A DNA stretch of 64,000 nt from Rhizobium sp. J15 (GTDB lineage: Bacteria > Pseudomonadota > Alphaproteobacteria > Rhizobiales > Rhizobiaceae), in the NCBI RefSeq assembly GCF_002531825.1, contig NZ_NWSX01000033.1:1-64000 (forward strand). The letters are read 5' to 3'. Made by a program: the position numbers and the translations under genes. The notes below the pieces were generated by a model. The model saw only the letters and a program-made list of their open reading frames with translations. It made no database searches and was not told where the DNA came from. Below are positions 7,386 to 16,583 of this stretch, piece by piece. Every line of letters starts with the position of its first letter. Positions within the stretch are counted from its first letter, which is position 1.

Positions 7386-8597
7386 TCAAGCCGGCTGTCG
7401 CGCCTGGCGTCTGCTGCTTTCGAGATAGAGCAAGGCTCCGATCGCCGCGATACCCGCGGCTGCGCCGACGAAGGCCGTGCCGGAATAATCGGTGAGCGAT
7501 GTGCCGAAGGCGAAGAGCCCGGCGGCGATGCCGGTGCCGATGAAACTGTTGAGCGAGATCAGCGAGCTTCCGAGCCCCGGCCGGTCCGCGATCAGGTCCT
7601 GCAGATAGGTGATCGGCACGCTGAGGATCGCCGCCGCCCCGCAGGCGTTGAGAAGCAGCAGCGCATAGACATGCCAGCGCGCCGAGGCAAAGCCGAGCAG
7701 CATCAGATAGCTGCAATAGATCAGCGCGCCGAAGGCAAGCACATGCGCGGTGCGAAAGCGCCGCTGCGCCATGCCCCACATCACCATGAACGGCATTTCG
7801 AGAAAGGCCGTCAGTCCGGCCATGAAGCCCACATCGACCACGGTGCCGCCGGCCGCATGAGTGATGACCAGCGGCGAGAGCATGCCGTTCAGCCGCTGCA
7901 GTCCGAAGAGCAGCGATATGACGACGACGCGCGCCAGCACATAAGGCATGAAGATCCGCTTCAGCGAAGCGAAGAAGCCGGTTTGATCGGGGGCGGGACC
8001 GGCGGTGCCATTTCCGGGCGCGAAGAAGAAATAGAGGCAGAAGCAGATGAGGCTTGCGACGGCCGCGATCCCATAGGCCGGCGTCATCGATGGTGAATTG
8101 ACGAGATAGAGGCCGATCAGCCCCGGCGCCAGCGCCCAGGAGCCGGAAAACAGCGCCCGCACCGTTGCCGTGATTGCCGCCGCCCGGCCGCGGTCCATCT
8201 GGTTGGTCCTGGCGCGCAGGCTGGCGAATAGCAGCGAATAGGTGGAATTGCTCATCGGCACCAGCAGAAGCGTCGAGAAGATGAAGACGGCGGGGCTGTG
8301 GATGATCGCAATCGAGCCGAAGCCGAGGATGCCGGCGACCGAAAGCGTCAGCACCAGCTGCCGCCGCTCCTTCAGCCTGTCCGACCAGATGCCGAGCGTC
8401 AGGCTCGTGGTGACGTTGACGATCGCCGAGAAGAACACGAGGCCCGAATAGGTGCCGTTGCTCAAGCCCAGTTCGTTGATGCCGATGATCGACTGATAGG
8501 GAACGGTCGAGGCATAGGTGAAGGCGAGCGCGACGAGTGTCACGGTGGGAATGCGGATCCTGTTGTCGCCGAGGATCAAGGCAAAACTGGATGACAT
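7386..8597 (-). CDS. MFS transporter, sugar-efflux (SET) type
   Basis: A 403-residue, 12-helix MFS protein. The sequence around SNGTYSGLVFFSAIVNV, the loop IWSDRLKERRQLVL and the overall length resemble SetA/SetB-like sugar efflux transporters. The substrate cannot be read from the sequence; sugars, glycosides or drugs are possible. It converges on the regulator at 6724-7347 with 38 bases between stops and has no operon partner. Confidence 0.82.
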   Translation of the reverse strand: MSSSFALILGDNRIRIPTVTLVALAFTYASTVPYQSIIGINELGLSNGTYSGLVFFSAIVNVTTSLTLGIWSDRLKERRQLVLTLSVAGILGFGSIAIIHSPAVFIFSTLLLVPMSNSTYSLLFASLRARTNQMDRGRAAAITATVRALFSGSWALAPGLIGLYLVNSPSMTPAYGIAAVASLICFCLYFFFAPGNGTAGPAPDQTGFFASLKRIFMPYVLARVVVISLLFGLQRLNGMLSPLVITHAAGGTVVDVGFMAGLTAFLEMPFMVMWGMAQRRFRTAHVLAFGALIYCSYLMLLGFASARWHVYALLLLNACGAAAILSVPITYLQDLIADRPGLGSSLISLNSFIGTGIAAGLFAFGTSLTDYSGTAFVGAAAGIAAIGALLYLESSRRQARQPA

Positions 8598-8695
8598 GGG
8601 GCGGTTCCTGATGAACCACCTTTAACCGGATCGGACATATCAGAGAAACGATAGTTTTCGATCGTTTCGGTCAATTCCAGTGATGATTGTGCGCT

Positions 8696-8935
8696 TCAGA
8701 TTTGCGCTGTCAGATTGGCAAGCCAGAAATCGATCTGTCCAAGGGGAAGAACGTTTCCGAGGAAACCGGTGAGAGCTGAGGCAATTGATATCAACACCAA
8801 TCCCAGAAGCGCTCCCAGGATGATCCCAACGCTTGCCTTTTGGGGCTTGCGCGCCAGCCAGCACGCCAGGATGAGAGAGACGACCGTGAAAAAGACCCAC
8901 AATATGGATTCTGAAATGGGTAGGCCTGATTGCAA
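8696..8935 (-). CDS. Small membrane protein, unknown function
   Basis: I do not recognise a family. From a TTG at 8935, with AGGGAA six bases ahead, it encodes 79 residues with two clear hydrophobic helices (SILWVFFTVVSLILACWLA and VGIILGALLGLVLISIASAL). The frame also has an upstream ATG at 8995 that would add 20 non-hydrophobic residues. The base composition is less GC-rich than the flanks. It could be expressed alone. Confidence rests on the helix pattern and the ribosome site. Confidence 0.5.
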   Translation of the reverse strand: MQSGLPISESILWVFFTVVSLILACWLARKPQKASVGIILGALLGLVLISIASALTGFLGNVLPLGQIDFWLANLTAQI

Positions 8936-9123
8936 GATAATTCCCTGGAATGTGAACGCTGCTGCAGGATAGCGTCTCGATGCGTCCGATCTCAAGGCCT
9001 TTCGCCCGAGGCGGATAAAGCCGGGCGCGATCCGAGCATGCGCCGTTCTTCATCAGCCGAGTTGGCTTTCGCGCCCCGACGCGGTATGCCTGCCGCATCC
9101 CGCCAGCATCCGGATGAGAACCC

Positions 9124-10131
9124 ATGACCAATCCCGTCACCGTCGAAGTCACCCGCGGCCTGCTCGTCGAAAGCCGCCATCGCGGCTCGGTTGCCGTCGT
9201 CGATGGTGATGGCAAGCTGGTCTTCTCGGCCGGAGATGTCGAAGCCGTCGTCTTCCCGCGTTCCGCCTGCAAAGCGATGCAGGCGCTGCCGCTGATCGAA
9301 AGCGGTGCGGCCGACGCTTACGGCTTCGGCGATAAGGAGCTGGCGCTCGCCTGCGCCTCGCACAATGGCGAGGACGAGCATGTGGCGCTCGCCGCCTCCA
9401 TGCTGGCGCGCGCCGGCCGCGATGCCGAAGCGCTGGAATGCGGCGCCCATTGGTCGATGAGCCAGAAGGTTCTGATCCATCAGGCCCGTACGCTCGATGC
9501 GCCGACCGCGCTGCACAACAATTGCTCGGGAAAACATGCCGGCTTCATCTGCACCTGCTGCCATCAGGATGTCGATCCGAAGGGTTACGTCGGCTACGGG
9601 CACCCGCTGCAGGTCGAAATCCGCGCGGTGATGGAAAGCCTGACCGGCGCCGTGCTCGGCGCCGAGAGCTGCGGCACCGACGGCTGCTCCATTCCGACCT
9701 ATGCCGTACCGCTCCGGAGCCTTGCCCACGGCTTTGCCAAAATGGCGACCGGGACCGGCCTGGAGCCCTTGCGCGCCAAGGCATCCCGCCGCCTGATCGA
9801 AGCCTGCATGGCCGAACCCTTCTATGTCGCCGGGACCGGGCGCGCCTGCACGGTGATGATGCAGATCGCCCCCAACCGCATCTTCGTCAAGACCGGCGCC
9901 GAGGGCGTCTTCTGCGCTGCCATCCCGGAAAAGGGCATCGCCATCGCGCTGAAATGCGAGGATGGCGCGACGCGCGCCGCCGAAGCCATGGTCGCTGCCA
10001 CACTCGCCCGCTTCTTCGAAACGGAAGAGAAGGTACATGCCGCCCTGACGGCCTTCGCTGCGACGTCCATGCGCAACTGGAACGGCATCCATGTCGGCGA
10101 TATCAGGGCCACGTCGGCTTTGACCGAATGA
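9124..10131 (+). CDS. Class 3 (Rhizobium etli-type) L-asparaginase
   Basis: A 335-residue Asparaginase_II family protein (the R. etli class, unrelated to E. coli AnsA/AnsB). It hydrolyses L-asparagine to aspartate and ammonia. The two Ser-Lys pairs of this class are visible: FPRSACKAMQAL (Ser near 47, Lys near 50) and NNCSGKHAGF, and the metal-site cysteine region appears in CSGKH and TGRACTV. GTDGCSIPT is also conserved. R. etli has two such enzymes, one constitutive and one asparagine-induced in an operon with a transporter and aspartase. The absence of those partners suggests the stand-alone form. The stop abuts the stop of the converging DeoR gene. Confidence 0.88.
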   Translation: MTNPVTVEVTRGLLVESRHRGSVAVVDGDGKLVFSAGDVEAVVFPRSACKAMQALPLIESGAADAYGFGDKELALACASHNGEDEHVALAASMLARAGRDAEALECGAHWSMSQKVLIHQARTLDAPTALHNNCSGKHAGFICTCCHQDVDPKGYVGYGHPLQVEIRAVMESLTGAVLGAESCGTDGCSIPTYAVPLRSLAHGFAKMATGTGLEPLRAKASRRLIEACMAEPFYVAGTGRACTVMMQIAPNRIFVKTGAEGVFCAAIPEKGIAIALKCEDGATRAAEAMVAATLARFFETEEKVHAALTAFAATSMRNWNGIHVGDIRATSALTE

Positions 10132-10887
10132 CTATGCCACGGCGATCGTGCCGTTGAGATCGCGATAGGGTTTCAGCCGCTCGGCCGCCATCTCCGCCGG
10201 CACGATCAGCCCCGCCACCTCGGAAATTGCGAGCACCGGGCAGGGCGAGACCAGATCGAACTTTTCCTCGGTCAGCAAGACATGGGTCTCCGCCGAACAG
10301 CGGGCGATATGCCGCTTGATCGCCGCTTCCTCGAAATCGCCGGTGGAAAGCCCGTGCACCGGATGCACCGCCGTGACGCCGAGGAAAAACAGATCGGGAC
10401 GCAGCTGCGAGATCGCCGCCACTGCCGCTGCCCCGACCGCCACCATCGAATGTTTGTAGATCCGTCCGCCGGTAAGGATCACCTCGGCCGTCGGGTGGTG
10501 CTCCAGCTCGGCGGCGATCGTCGGGCTGTGGGTTGCAACCGTCAGCGGCATGTCGCGCGGCAATTGCCGGGCGATCTCGGCCGTGGTCGTGCCGCCGTCG
10601 AGGAAGATCATCTGACCGGGCTTGATCATCGCCGCCGCCTTCGCGCCGAGCCGTGCCTTGATCTCTGACGAGACGCTGCGCCGCGCGGTGAAATCGGGCA
10701 AGTCGGGCGAAAGCGGCATTGCCCCGCCATGCACGCGCTTCAACAGCCCCTCCGCCGCCATTTCCCTGAGGTCGCGCCGGATCGTGTCTTCCGAAAGTGC
10801 AAATTCCTCGGCCACGCGCTTGGCGATCACCTGGCCGTCGCGGCGCAGGATATCGAGGATGAGGCTCTTGCGCTGTGTCGTCAGCAT
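10132..10887 (-). CDS. DeoR-family transcriptional regulator
   Basis: A 251-residue regulator. The N-terminal HTH (about 1-55, with RVAEEFALSEDTIRRDLREM and KRVHGGA) and the C-terminal sugar-phosphate-sensing domain (FLDGGTTTAEIARQL, then VGVTAVHP-type sequence) are typical of DeoR/GlpR proteins. The start MLTTQRKSL at 10887 follows GGAGAG; an ATG at 10983 would extend into the operator area. It diverges from the DUF4406-like gene at 11016 and may control it and itself. The effector is unknown. Confidence 0.88.
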   Translation of the reverse strand: MLTTQRKSLILDILRRDGQVIAKRVAEEFALSEDTIRRDLREMAAEGLLKRVHGGAMPLSPDLPDFTARRSVSSEIKARLGAKAAAMIKPGQMIFLDGGTTTAEIARQLPRDMPLTVATHSPTIAAELEHHPTAEVILTGGRIYKHSMVAVGAAAVAAISQLRPDLFFLGVTAVHPVHGLSTGDFEEAAIKRHIARCSAETHVLLTEEKFDLVSPCPVLAISEVAGLIVPAEMAAERLKPYRDLNGTIAVA

Positions 10888-10896
10888 TGTCTCTCC

Positions 10897-10970
10897 GCAC
10901 GAAATTGAACGAGATGGCATGATGTTGCACGAATAGACTCGACATTCAAGAAATATCGTGCATTTTCGTG
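10897..10970. promoter_or_regulatory. Repeated GCACGAA half sites upstream of deoR-type gene
   Basis: GCACGAA at 10897-10903 and 10927-10933, and the opposite orientation TCGTGC at 10956-10961 and TTCGTG at 10965-10970. The arrangement between divergent genes suits binding of the DeoR-family protein, whose operators are often multiple spaced half sites. Confidence 0.45.
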
Positions 10971-11015
10971 ACATCCCGTGCATGAGGCCGGGAATGCTCA
11001 GCGATGGAGTGGATC

Positions 11016-11372
11016 ATGCTGATTTTGATTGCCGGCCCGTATCGGTCCGGAACGGGCGACGACCCTGAAAAGATGGCCGCCAACTTGAAGCGGCTGGAGG
11101 AACCCTCGCACAAGCTGTTTGCCGCAGGCCACGTGCCGATGATCGGCGAATGGGTGGCGCTGCCGATCTGGCATGCCGCCGGCGGCAGGTCGGTCGGCGA
11201 TGCGCTTTACGAGGAAATCTTCCACCCGGTCGCCGGCCGGCTGCTGCAGCTCTGCGAGGGCGTACTGCGCCTGCCGGGCGATTCCAAGGGTGCGGATAAC
11301 GACGTGCGCACCGCCAGGGAACGCGGCATCCCGGTTTGGCACCGGCTGGAAGATGTGCCGGGCTGCGGGTGA
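11016..11372 (+). CDS. DUF4406 / nucleoside 2-deoxyribosyltransferase-like protein
   Basis: A 118-residue protein beginning MLILIAGPYRSG, the opening strand and glycine loop of nucleoside deoxyribosyltransferase-like folds, with GHVPMIGEW and a late stretch RARERGIPVWHRLE-like in character. The family may act on nucleotides or nucleosides, but no reaction can be assigned. ATG 11016 has GGAG six bases ahead and is preferred to an ATG at 11004. It diverges from the DeoR gene, which suggests control by a phosphorylated sugar or nucleoside. Confidence 0.72.
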   Translation: MLILIAGPYRSGTGDDPEKMAANLKRLEEPSHKLFAAGHVPMIGEWVALPIWHAAGGRSVGDALYEEIFHPVAGRLLQLCEGVLRLPGDSKGADNDVRTARERGIPVWHRLEDVPGCG

Positions 11373-11432
11373 GGGGGCGTCCTCTGCTTTGCCTCGCTTG
11401 CGCTCAGCGCATTCAAGGCTGTGCTGCTCACG

Positions 11433-11462
11433 CTCTCAACCGACCCTTCGGTCGGTTGAGAG
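11433..11462. terminator. Strong hairpin, possible terminator
   Basis: CTCTCAACCGAC and its complement flank CCTTCG, giving 12-13 base pairs with a CTTC-type loop. No U-run follows, so it may be a repeat or processing stem as well as a terminator of the gene ending at 11372. Confidence 0.5.
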
Positions 11463-11563
11463 GAGCCGCGCTGCAAGCCAATCATTGTCTGCAAACCCGA
11501 TCTTCCTCAGTTCCGGCTCGCCCACCCCTGCGCTATAAAACCTGCCGAAAGGGAGTCGAAACC

Positions 11564-12184
11564 ATGCTGACTTTGTTTTACGCGCCGGGAACCTGCGCGC
11601 TCGCAAGCCTCATTGCCCTGGAAGAATCCGGCCTGGCCTTCGAAGTGAAGAAGGTCAATATCCGCGAGGGCGAGCAGCGTTCGGCGGACTATCTGAAGAT
11701 CAATCCGAAGGGCCGTGTGCCGGCGCTGGTCACCGATCGCGGCGTGCTGACGGAAACGCCGGCGATCCTGGCTTACATCGCCCAGCGCGCGCCCGTCGCG
11801 AAGCTGGCTCCGCTCGACGACGCCTTCGAATTTGCCAGGCTGCTGTCCTTCAACAGCTATATCTGCTCGACCGTGCATGTGAACCATGCCCATCGCCCGC
11901 GCGGCTCCCGCTGGTCCGACGATCCCGCGGCAATCGAGGCGATGAAGGCGAAGGTGCCGCAAAACATGGCCGACTGTTTCACCCTGATCGAGCAGACCAT
12001 GTTCGAGGGGCCGTGGGTGATGGGCGAGACCTATACGGTCGCCGATCCCTATCTCTTCACCATGACGGGCTGGCTGCCGTCGGACGGCGTCGATCCCGCC
12101 CGCTTCGAAAAGGCGAGCGACCACCACGCCCGCATGCTGCAGCGCCCCGCCGTCCAGCGGGCGCTGGCCTACGATCAGGCCTGA
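11564..12184 (+). CDS. Glutathione S-transferase family protein
   Basis: A 206-residue cytosolic GST. The N-terminal thioredoxin-like domain starts MLTLFYAPGTCALASLIAL and contains NPKGRVPALVTDRG and LTETPAIL (glutathione-binding cis-Pro and Glu-Thr). The C-terminal helical domain contains VMGETYTVADPYLF. PGTCALA resembles the beta-class bacterial GSTs, in which a cysteine near position 10 takes part in catalysis. The likely role is conjugation or reduction of electrophiles. AAAGGGAG precedes the ATG. It converges on and overlaps the next gene by ten bases. Confidence 0.88.
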   Translation: MLTLFYAPGTCALASLIALEESGLAFEVKKVNIREGEQRSADYLKINPKGRVPALVTDRGVLTETPAILAYIAQRAPVAKLAPLDDAFEFARLLSFNSYICSTVHVNHAHRPRGSRWSDDPAAIEAMKAKVPQNMADCFTLIEQTMFEGPWVMGETYTVADPYLFTMTGWLPSDGVDPARFEKASDHHARMLQRPAVQRALAYDQA

Positions 12185-12534
12185 TTTCCGAAACGTGACG
12201 CAAGTTTCTTCGGCGCCCGGAAAAGCCAGGCGCCGATCAGCCGGAACCGCAGTTCCTCGTCGCCGATCATCGTGACCCGCAGGGGCAGATACGGCCAGCC
12301 GACATAATGATCGGTCTGGAAATAGATCTCGGGCGCCATTTCGAGCAGATGTTCCTTGTCGTCGATCGCGATCGAAATCACGATCGTCTCAGTGTTCTTC
12401 ACGGCGACGAAACTCTTGCCGCCGACCTTCAGCGCCGGATTGCCATAGGAGGTGCTTTCTTCGACGCCGGGTAGGCCGGCTTCCACCGTCAGCCGCTTCA
12501 GCCGTTCGAAGATCGCATCGACATGGCCCGTCAT
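12175..12534 (-). CDS. MmcQ/YjbR-like protein
   Basis: A 119-residue protein resembling the MmcQ/YjbR family (double-wing fold, sometimes DNA-binding). The recognisable parts are EESTSYGNPALKVGGKSFVAV near residues 25-45 and the YVGWPYLPLR segment. It has no catalytic motif and no known biochemical role. Its 3' end overlaps the 3' end of the GST gene by ten bases on the opposite strand. Confidence 0.72.
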   Translation of the reverse strand: MTGHVDAIFERLKRLTVEAGLPGVEESTSYGNPALKVGGKSFVAVKNTETIVISIAIDDKEHLLEMAPEIYFQTDHYVGWPYLPLRVTMIGDEELRFRLIGAWLFRAPKKLASRFGNQA

Positions 12535-12573
12535 TGTTTCGCCCTTCTTCTCGGGGCGAAGCCTAGCATATTC

Positions 12574-12771
12574 TCACGCGCATTTCGCCAAGGGCGGATT
12601 GGCCTCGGCAGGAAGGCCGGCCTGAATGCCGAGCGGCAGATCGGCGATTTCGCGCATCGACATGCGCTCGACCTCCGGATGCTGCAGCGGATCGCTCTTC
12701 CATGGGGGATCTGCACTGTCGGTATTGGCGAGGTTAAGGGCAGGCTTCAAGAAAAACTTCAGCAATGACAT
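12574..12771 (-). CDS. Small hypothetical protein
   Basis: A 65-residue frame starting MSLLKFFLKPALNLANT, with GAGG six bases before the ATG. It has no membrane helix beyond a short amphipathic N-terminus and ends PPLAKCA. I do not recognise a family. Support is the ribosome site and the normal rhizobial codon choice. It lies alone between two leftward and rightward genes. Confidence 0.45.
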   Translation of the reverse strand: MSLLKFFLKPALNLANTDSADPPWKSDPLQHPEVERMSMREIADLPLGIQAGLPAEANPPLAKCA

Positions 12772-12903
12772 GGCATGCCTCGCTTTCTTCAATGGAAATA
12801 TGATCGTCGGTGGCTGGCGCCATCGAGCTTGCATGTGACAATATCGGCCCCGGCGGCTCAGTTTTCAATTGAGATTGCCGTGGCGCCGCTATAGAAAAAC
12901 TAT

Positions 12904-13800
12904 ATGAAGAACTTGAACTCCGTCCATCTCAACGGCCTTCGGGCGCTGGAAGCCGTCGGGCGTCTCGGCTCGCTGCAGGCGGCGGCCGAAGAGCTCGGCG
13001 TTTCGGTCGGCGCCGTCAGTCAGCAGGTCATCAAGGCGGAGGCGCAGCTCGGCCAGGTGATCTTCGAGCGCACCGCCAGGGGAATGATCGTGACCGAAGC
13101 GGCCCGGCCCGTGCTCTTCGCGCTCGATGAGGGCTTTGCCCGTCTTTCGGCCGCCGTCTCGATCGCCCAGCGTAAGGACGATACGATCCTGACAATCTCC
13201 GTGGCGCCGGTTTTTGCCGCCCGCTGGCTCGTCTGCCGGCTGGATCGCTTTGCCGAACGTCATCCCGATATCAAGCTGCGATTGGATGCGACGCACAATC
13301 TCGTCAATCCTGCTCTCTGCGATGTCGATATCGGCATTCGCGTCGGCGTCGGCAAATGGCCGGATGTGCGGGCGGAGCTGCTGCTGGAACAGGAGGTCTT
13401 TCCCGTCTGCTCTCCTGAGATGGCGGCGAGATTGAAGGAGCCTGCCGATATTCTGGAACTGCCCGCCGTCATCGACGGCCGCGCGATGTTCAACTGGGAA
13501 GTCTGGATGCGCGAGGCGGGTCTGTCAGGCGCCACGCTTGCGACCCGCCATGTCTTCAACGATGCCTCGCTCTGCCTCGATGCCGCCATCGCCGGGCAGG
13601 GCGTCATGCTTGCCTGGCAGACCCTTGCCGCATTTTCGCTTGCCGAGGGCCGGCTGGTCGCTCCCTTCGGTATTCGCGCGCGAACCGGCTTCGGCCATTA
13701 CTTCGTCACGGCGGAAGGCGTGCGCGAGCCGAAGAAGGTGAAGGATTTCAAGGCGTGGATCCGTGAGGAAATGGCCGGCACCGTCGCTTTGTTTAAATAA
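12904..13800 (+). CDS. LysR-family regulator, GcvA-like
   Basis: A 298-residue LysR-type regulator. The HTH is at about 8-66 (LRALEAVGRLGSLQAAAEEL, then SVGAVSQQVIKAEAQLG), followed by a substrate-binding domain (about 95-290) with ISVAPVFAARWLVCRLDRF as in GcvA-like proteins. Targets are unknown. It is not divergent from any close gene: upstream is a small ORF, and the GST gene downstream converges tail to tail with one base between stops. Confidence 0.85.
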   Translation: MKNLNSVHLNGLRALEAVGRLGSLQAAAEELGVSVGAVSQQVIKAEAQLGQVIFERTARGMIVTEAARPVLFALDEGFARLSAAVSIAQRKDDTILTISVAPVFAARWLVCRLDRFAERHPDIKLRLDATHNLVNPALCDVDIGIRVGVGKWPDVRAELLLEQEVFPVCSPEMAARLKEPADILELPAVIDGRAMFNWEVWMREAGLSGATLATRHVFNDASLCLDAAIAGQGVMLAWQTLAAFSLAEGRLVAPFGIRARTGFGHYFVTAEGVREPKKVKDFKAWIREEMAGTVALFK

Positions 13801-13801
13801 T

Positions 13802-14467
13802 TCAGACTTCCATCGGCTCCTTGCCGCGGGTCGCCTGCATCGCCTTATAGGCCGGACGGGACTGGCAGCGTTCGATCCAGGCCTTGACGTTCGGATGGGC
13901 GTCGAAAAGGGCCCCTTCGCTCTGGGCGTAGCGCAGCACCTCGGCGATGTTGAGATCGGCAACGGTGAAGCGGTCGCCGACGATCCACTGCTTGCCGGCA
14001 AGGTGGCTTTCAAGCGCCGCAAGCGGTCTGCGCAGGGAGCGGCAGGCCGCCGCGATCGTCTGCTTGCCGCCCTCGCTGTTTTCGAGCCCGTTATCATAAG
14101 TGAGCACGATCCTCACCGTCTCGGGTTCGACCTGCGATGCCGCCCAGATCGTCCACATCGTCAGCAATCCGTCTTCTTCGACGGTTTTGCCGGAAAGCGG
14201 TCCGCCATGTTTGCGGGCGAGGTAGAGATTGATCGCCAGCGACTCGTGCATCACCACGTCGCCATCCTTGATGCTAGGGATCTGGCCCATCGGGTTGACT
14301 GCGAGAAAATCCGGCGCTTGGGTGTTGAGAGGCGCCTCGTCAGACAGCGGGCTTACCAGCCGTCTTGCCTGCAGCACCGGCACCGACCGGAACTGGAGCC
14401 CGAGCTCCTCCGCCATCCAGTAGACGCGTGATGCGCGCGATCGATAGACTCCGTAAATTGTCAGCAC
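13802..14467 (-). CDS. Glutathione S-transferase family protein
   Basis: A 221-residue GST. The N-terminal domain MLTIYGVYRSRASRVYWMAE contains the Tyr/Ser/Arg cluster of rhizobial GSTs, followed by NPMGQIPSIKDGD and MHESLAINLYLA. The C-terminal domain ends with VGDRFTVADLNIAEVLRYA. It is distinct from the GST at 11564 and not a recent duplicate. The role is presumed detoxification; the substrate is unknown. It converges on the LysR gene. Confidence 0.85.
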   Translation of the reverse strand: MLTIYGVYRSRASRVYWMAEELGLQFRSVPVLQARRLVSPLSDEAPLNTQAPDFLAVNPMGQIPSIKDGDVVMHESLAINLYLARKHGGPLSGKTVEEDGLLTMWTIWAASQVEPETVRIVLTYDNGLENSEGGKQTIAAACRSLRRPLAALESHLAGKQWIVGDRFTVADLNIAEVLRYAQSEGALFDAHPNVKAWIERCQSRPAYKAMQATRGKEPMEV

Positions 14468-14682
14468 GACAAGATCCCCCGATGTTTCGGAGAAACCGTA
14501 AACGCCAGCTCGCCCTCGGAAAAGTCCTCGCCGCTGATAGGACGATGAAAGCTTTTGATGCTGTGGCGGTGTCCGGGGAACAATGGCGACGCCGGCAGGT
14601 TCGACCAGGAGACCGGAGCCGTCGAGGCTCCAAGGCCACCAGCCGTGTGCGAAGCACAGATACCAGGGAAAGGAAGAATGTC

Positions 14683-14922
14683 ATGGCGGGGAAGAAGACG
14701 CATGAACAGCAGCTTCGCGTCATCGAAAAACGCGAGAAAACCGCAAATGCCGATGGGTCCTTCGACGCTTCGGCCGACCTGCACCGCAACGAACAGGCGA
14801 GGAAAGCGCACCGAAAAGGAAGCGACCTGAAGGCCGGCCCGGACACCGGAAACGAGGATCGCAACATGGTGCGCGGCGTCAATCAGGAAAGCGAGCATAG
14901 GAAGGGAAGCGGTCGCCCCTGA
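14683..14922 (+). CDS. Small, highly charged hypothetical protein
   Basis: A 79-residue hydrophilic protein starting MAGKKTHEQQLRVIEKREK, rich in Lys, Arg, Asp and Glu, with no hydrophobic segment and probably largely unstructured. GGAAG lies eight bases ahead of the ATG; the longer in-frame extension upstream does not look like coding sequence. I do not recognise a named family. It converges on the beta-helix gene with a 42-base gap. Confidence 0.55.
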   Translation: MAGKKTHEQQLRVIEKREKTANADGSFDASADLHRNEQARKAHRKGSDLKAGPDTGNEDRNMVRGVNQESEHRKGSGRP

Positions 14923-14964
14923 TCGCCGGCGGCGCAATCCCCAAGGCGTTTCCGGCGCTGCTTG

Positions 14965-16353
14965 TCAGGAGATGCGGTTTCTCTCGATGGTGAGCTGCGC
15001 ATAGGGCGAGCCGCCGCCTGCCATTTCGCCGGAAACTTTCTTCTCCCATTGAAAGCCGAGAACCGCGCCCTTTGGGGTGTCCTGGAACACATTGTCGGTG
15101 ATGACGGCGGTTCCCGCGCCGTCGGCGACCGAGACGGCGCAGCCGACCGGCGCCTTGCGCACGACATTGCCGTTGACGATGACGTTGCGGAGATAGGGAC
15201 CCCAGCCGATCTGCAGACCCCAGCGCGGTGCGCCTTCGATCACATTGCCGGAAACCAGCGTGTCGGCCTCCGCCGCAATGCCGATGCCGAAACCGACCTC
15301 GTGCTGGTAAGGGCCCTTCAGCGTCAGGTTGCGCACGATATTGCCGGTGACGCTCGCGAGCCGCCCGCCTTCGTCGAAATTGGCGATCGAAATGCCGTTC
15401 GCGGCTCCATCGATCAGATTGGCGGAAACGACCGCGCCCTCGAAGGCGAATTCGACATAGATCGCCGTCTCGCCGGAGCGTCGGCACTGGTTGCTGCTGA
15501 TCTGGATGTCCGAGGCCGAATTGGCGCGGATCGCCGTGAAAGCGCAGTCGGATATGTGGTTGTTCACCACCATCACGCCATCGGCGCGGAAGATATTGAT
15601 GCCGTTGCCGTTCTGGCCGGTGCCGCCATCATTGGCGCGGATGTTGGAAATCCGGTTTCCTGAAACGACCGTGCCGTCCTCCGCCTTCTTCCAGCGATGC
15701 ACGAGGATGCCGCCATTGCCGCAATCCGAGACCTTATTCGCAACGATCGAAAGACTGGCGGAATCGACCGCGTAAAGCCCGGATTGGGCAGCGCCGGAAA
15801 TGCGGCTGCGCTCGATCCGCCCGCCGCAGCGCTCCAGTTGCAGGCCGTGCTTGCGGCTGCCGCCGATCTCGCAATTGTCGATCAGCACCTCGTCGACGCC
15901 GGTAAATTGAACGAGCCCGCCGGCATAGTCGCCAAGCCAGCGGTTGCCGCCGTCGATGACGAGATTGGAAAGCTCGATGCGCCGCACGTTTTCGGCCGCA
16001 AAGAGGTGGCCCTCGCCGGTATAGACGATCCGCGATGCGCCGGGCACGCCTGATATGCGCGTATTGTCGGGCAGGGTGAGATTGGAGATCCGGTAGGTAC
16101 CGGGCGGCAGGAAAACAGGCACGTTCTCGCGCGCCGCCTGTTCGATCATCTGCTGCAGGTTGCGGGTCTTGCGATCGCCGCTTTCGGGAATGACGCGGTA
16201 TTCGACCGCGTCGGTCGCGCCGCGCAGATCCGGCTCGGCGGCCGCCGTCAGCGGCGAGGCGAGGGCGCGCGGCGCCGTCCATCCGGCAACAGCCGAGGCG
16301 GCGAGAAGCAGAAGCATGTCACGGCGTGAAGGCATCCCGATATCTCTTGTCAT
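14965..16353 (-). CDS. Tat-exported right-handed beta-helix repeat protein (TIGR03808-like)
   Basis: About 462 residues. The N-terminus has the twin-arginine pattern SRRDMLLLLAASAVAGW, so export in folded form is likely. The mature part is a string of parallel beta-helix coils, seen as repeated IxNNxI/GNxI-type units (for example VVSGNRISNI, MVVNNHISDC, LVSGNVIEGA, VIVNGNVVRKA). Architecture and length match the rhizobial family of Tat-translocated repetitive proteins of unknown function; such helices often bind or cleave polysaccharide. ATG 16353 is used; MPSRRD at 16335 is an equally good start with AGAGA upstream. Confidence 0.82.
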   Translation of the reverse strand: MTRDIGMPSRRDMLLLLAASAVAGWTAPRALASPLTAAAEPDLRGATDAVEYRVIPESGDRKTRNLQQMIEQAARENVPVFLPPGTYRISNLTLPDNTRISGVPGASRIVYTGEGHLFAAENVRRIELSNLVIDGGNRWLGDYAGGLVQFTGVDEVLIDNCEIGGSRKHGLQLERCGGRIERSRISGAAQSGLYAVDSASLSIVANKVSDCGNGGILVHRWKKAEDGTVVSGNRISNIRANDGGTGQNGNGINIFRADGVMVVNNHISDCAFTAIRANSASDIQISSNQCRRSGETAIYVEFAFEGAVVSANLIDGAANGISIANFDEGGRLASVTGNIVRNLTLKGPYQHEVGFGIGIAAEADTLVSGNVIEGAPRWGLQIGWGPYLRNVIVNGNVVRKAPVGCAVSVADGAGTAVITDNVFQDTPKGAVLGFQWEKKVSGEMAGGGSPYAQLTIERNRIS

Positions 16354-16583
16354 GGCGCGCCCGAAGCAGGAAATATGCCAACCCGGCATGTATCTTTTTG
16401 GCACAAGCGGCCGATATTGCAGTTGCTGCCGCAGACAAAGGCAGGAAATCGCCGCGGATATTGGCGTCTCATTCACCCTTTCATTTAAGCAAGCCGAAGG
16501 AAATGCCGAATACTCTGAAACGAAGAGTTTCGCTGATGGATATTGCGGGGATACGGCCTTCGGCCGCCGGGGAGAATGGGGTC

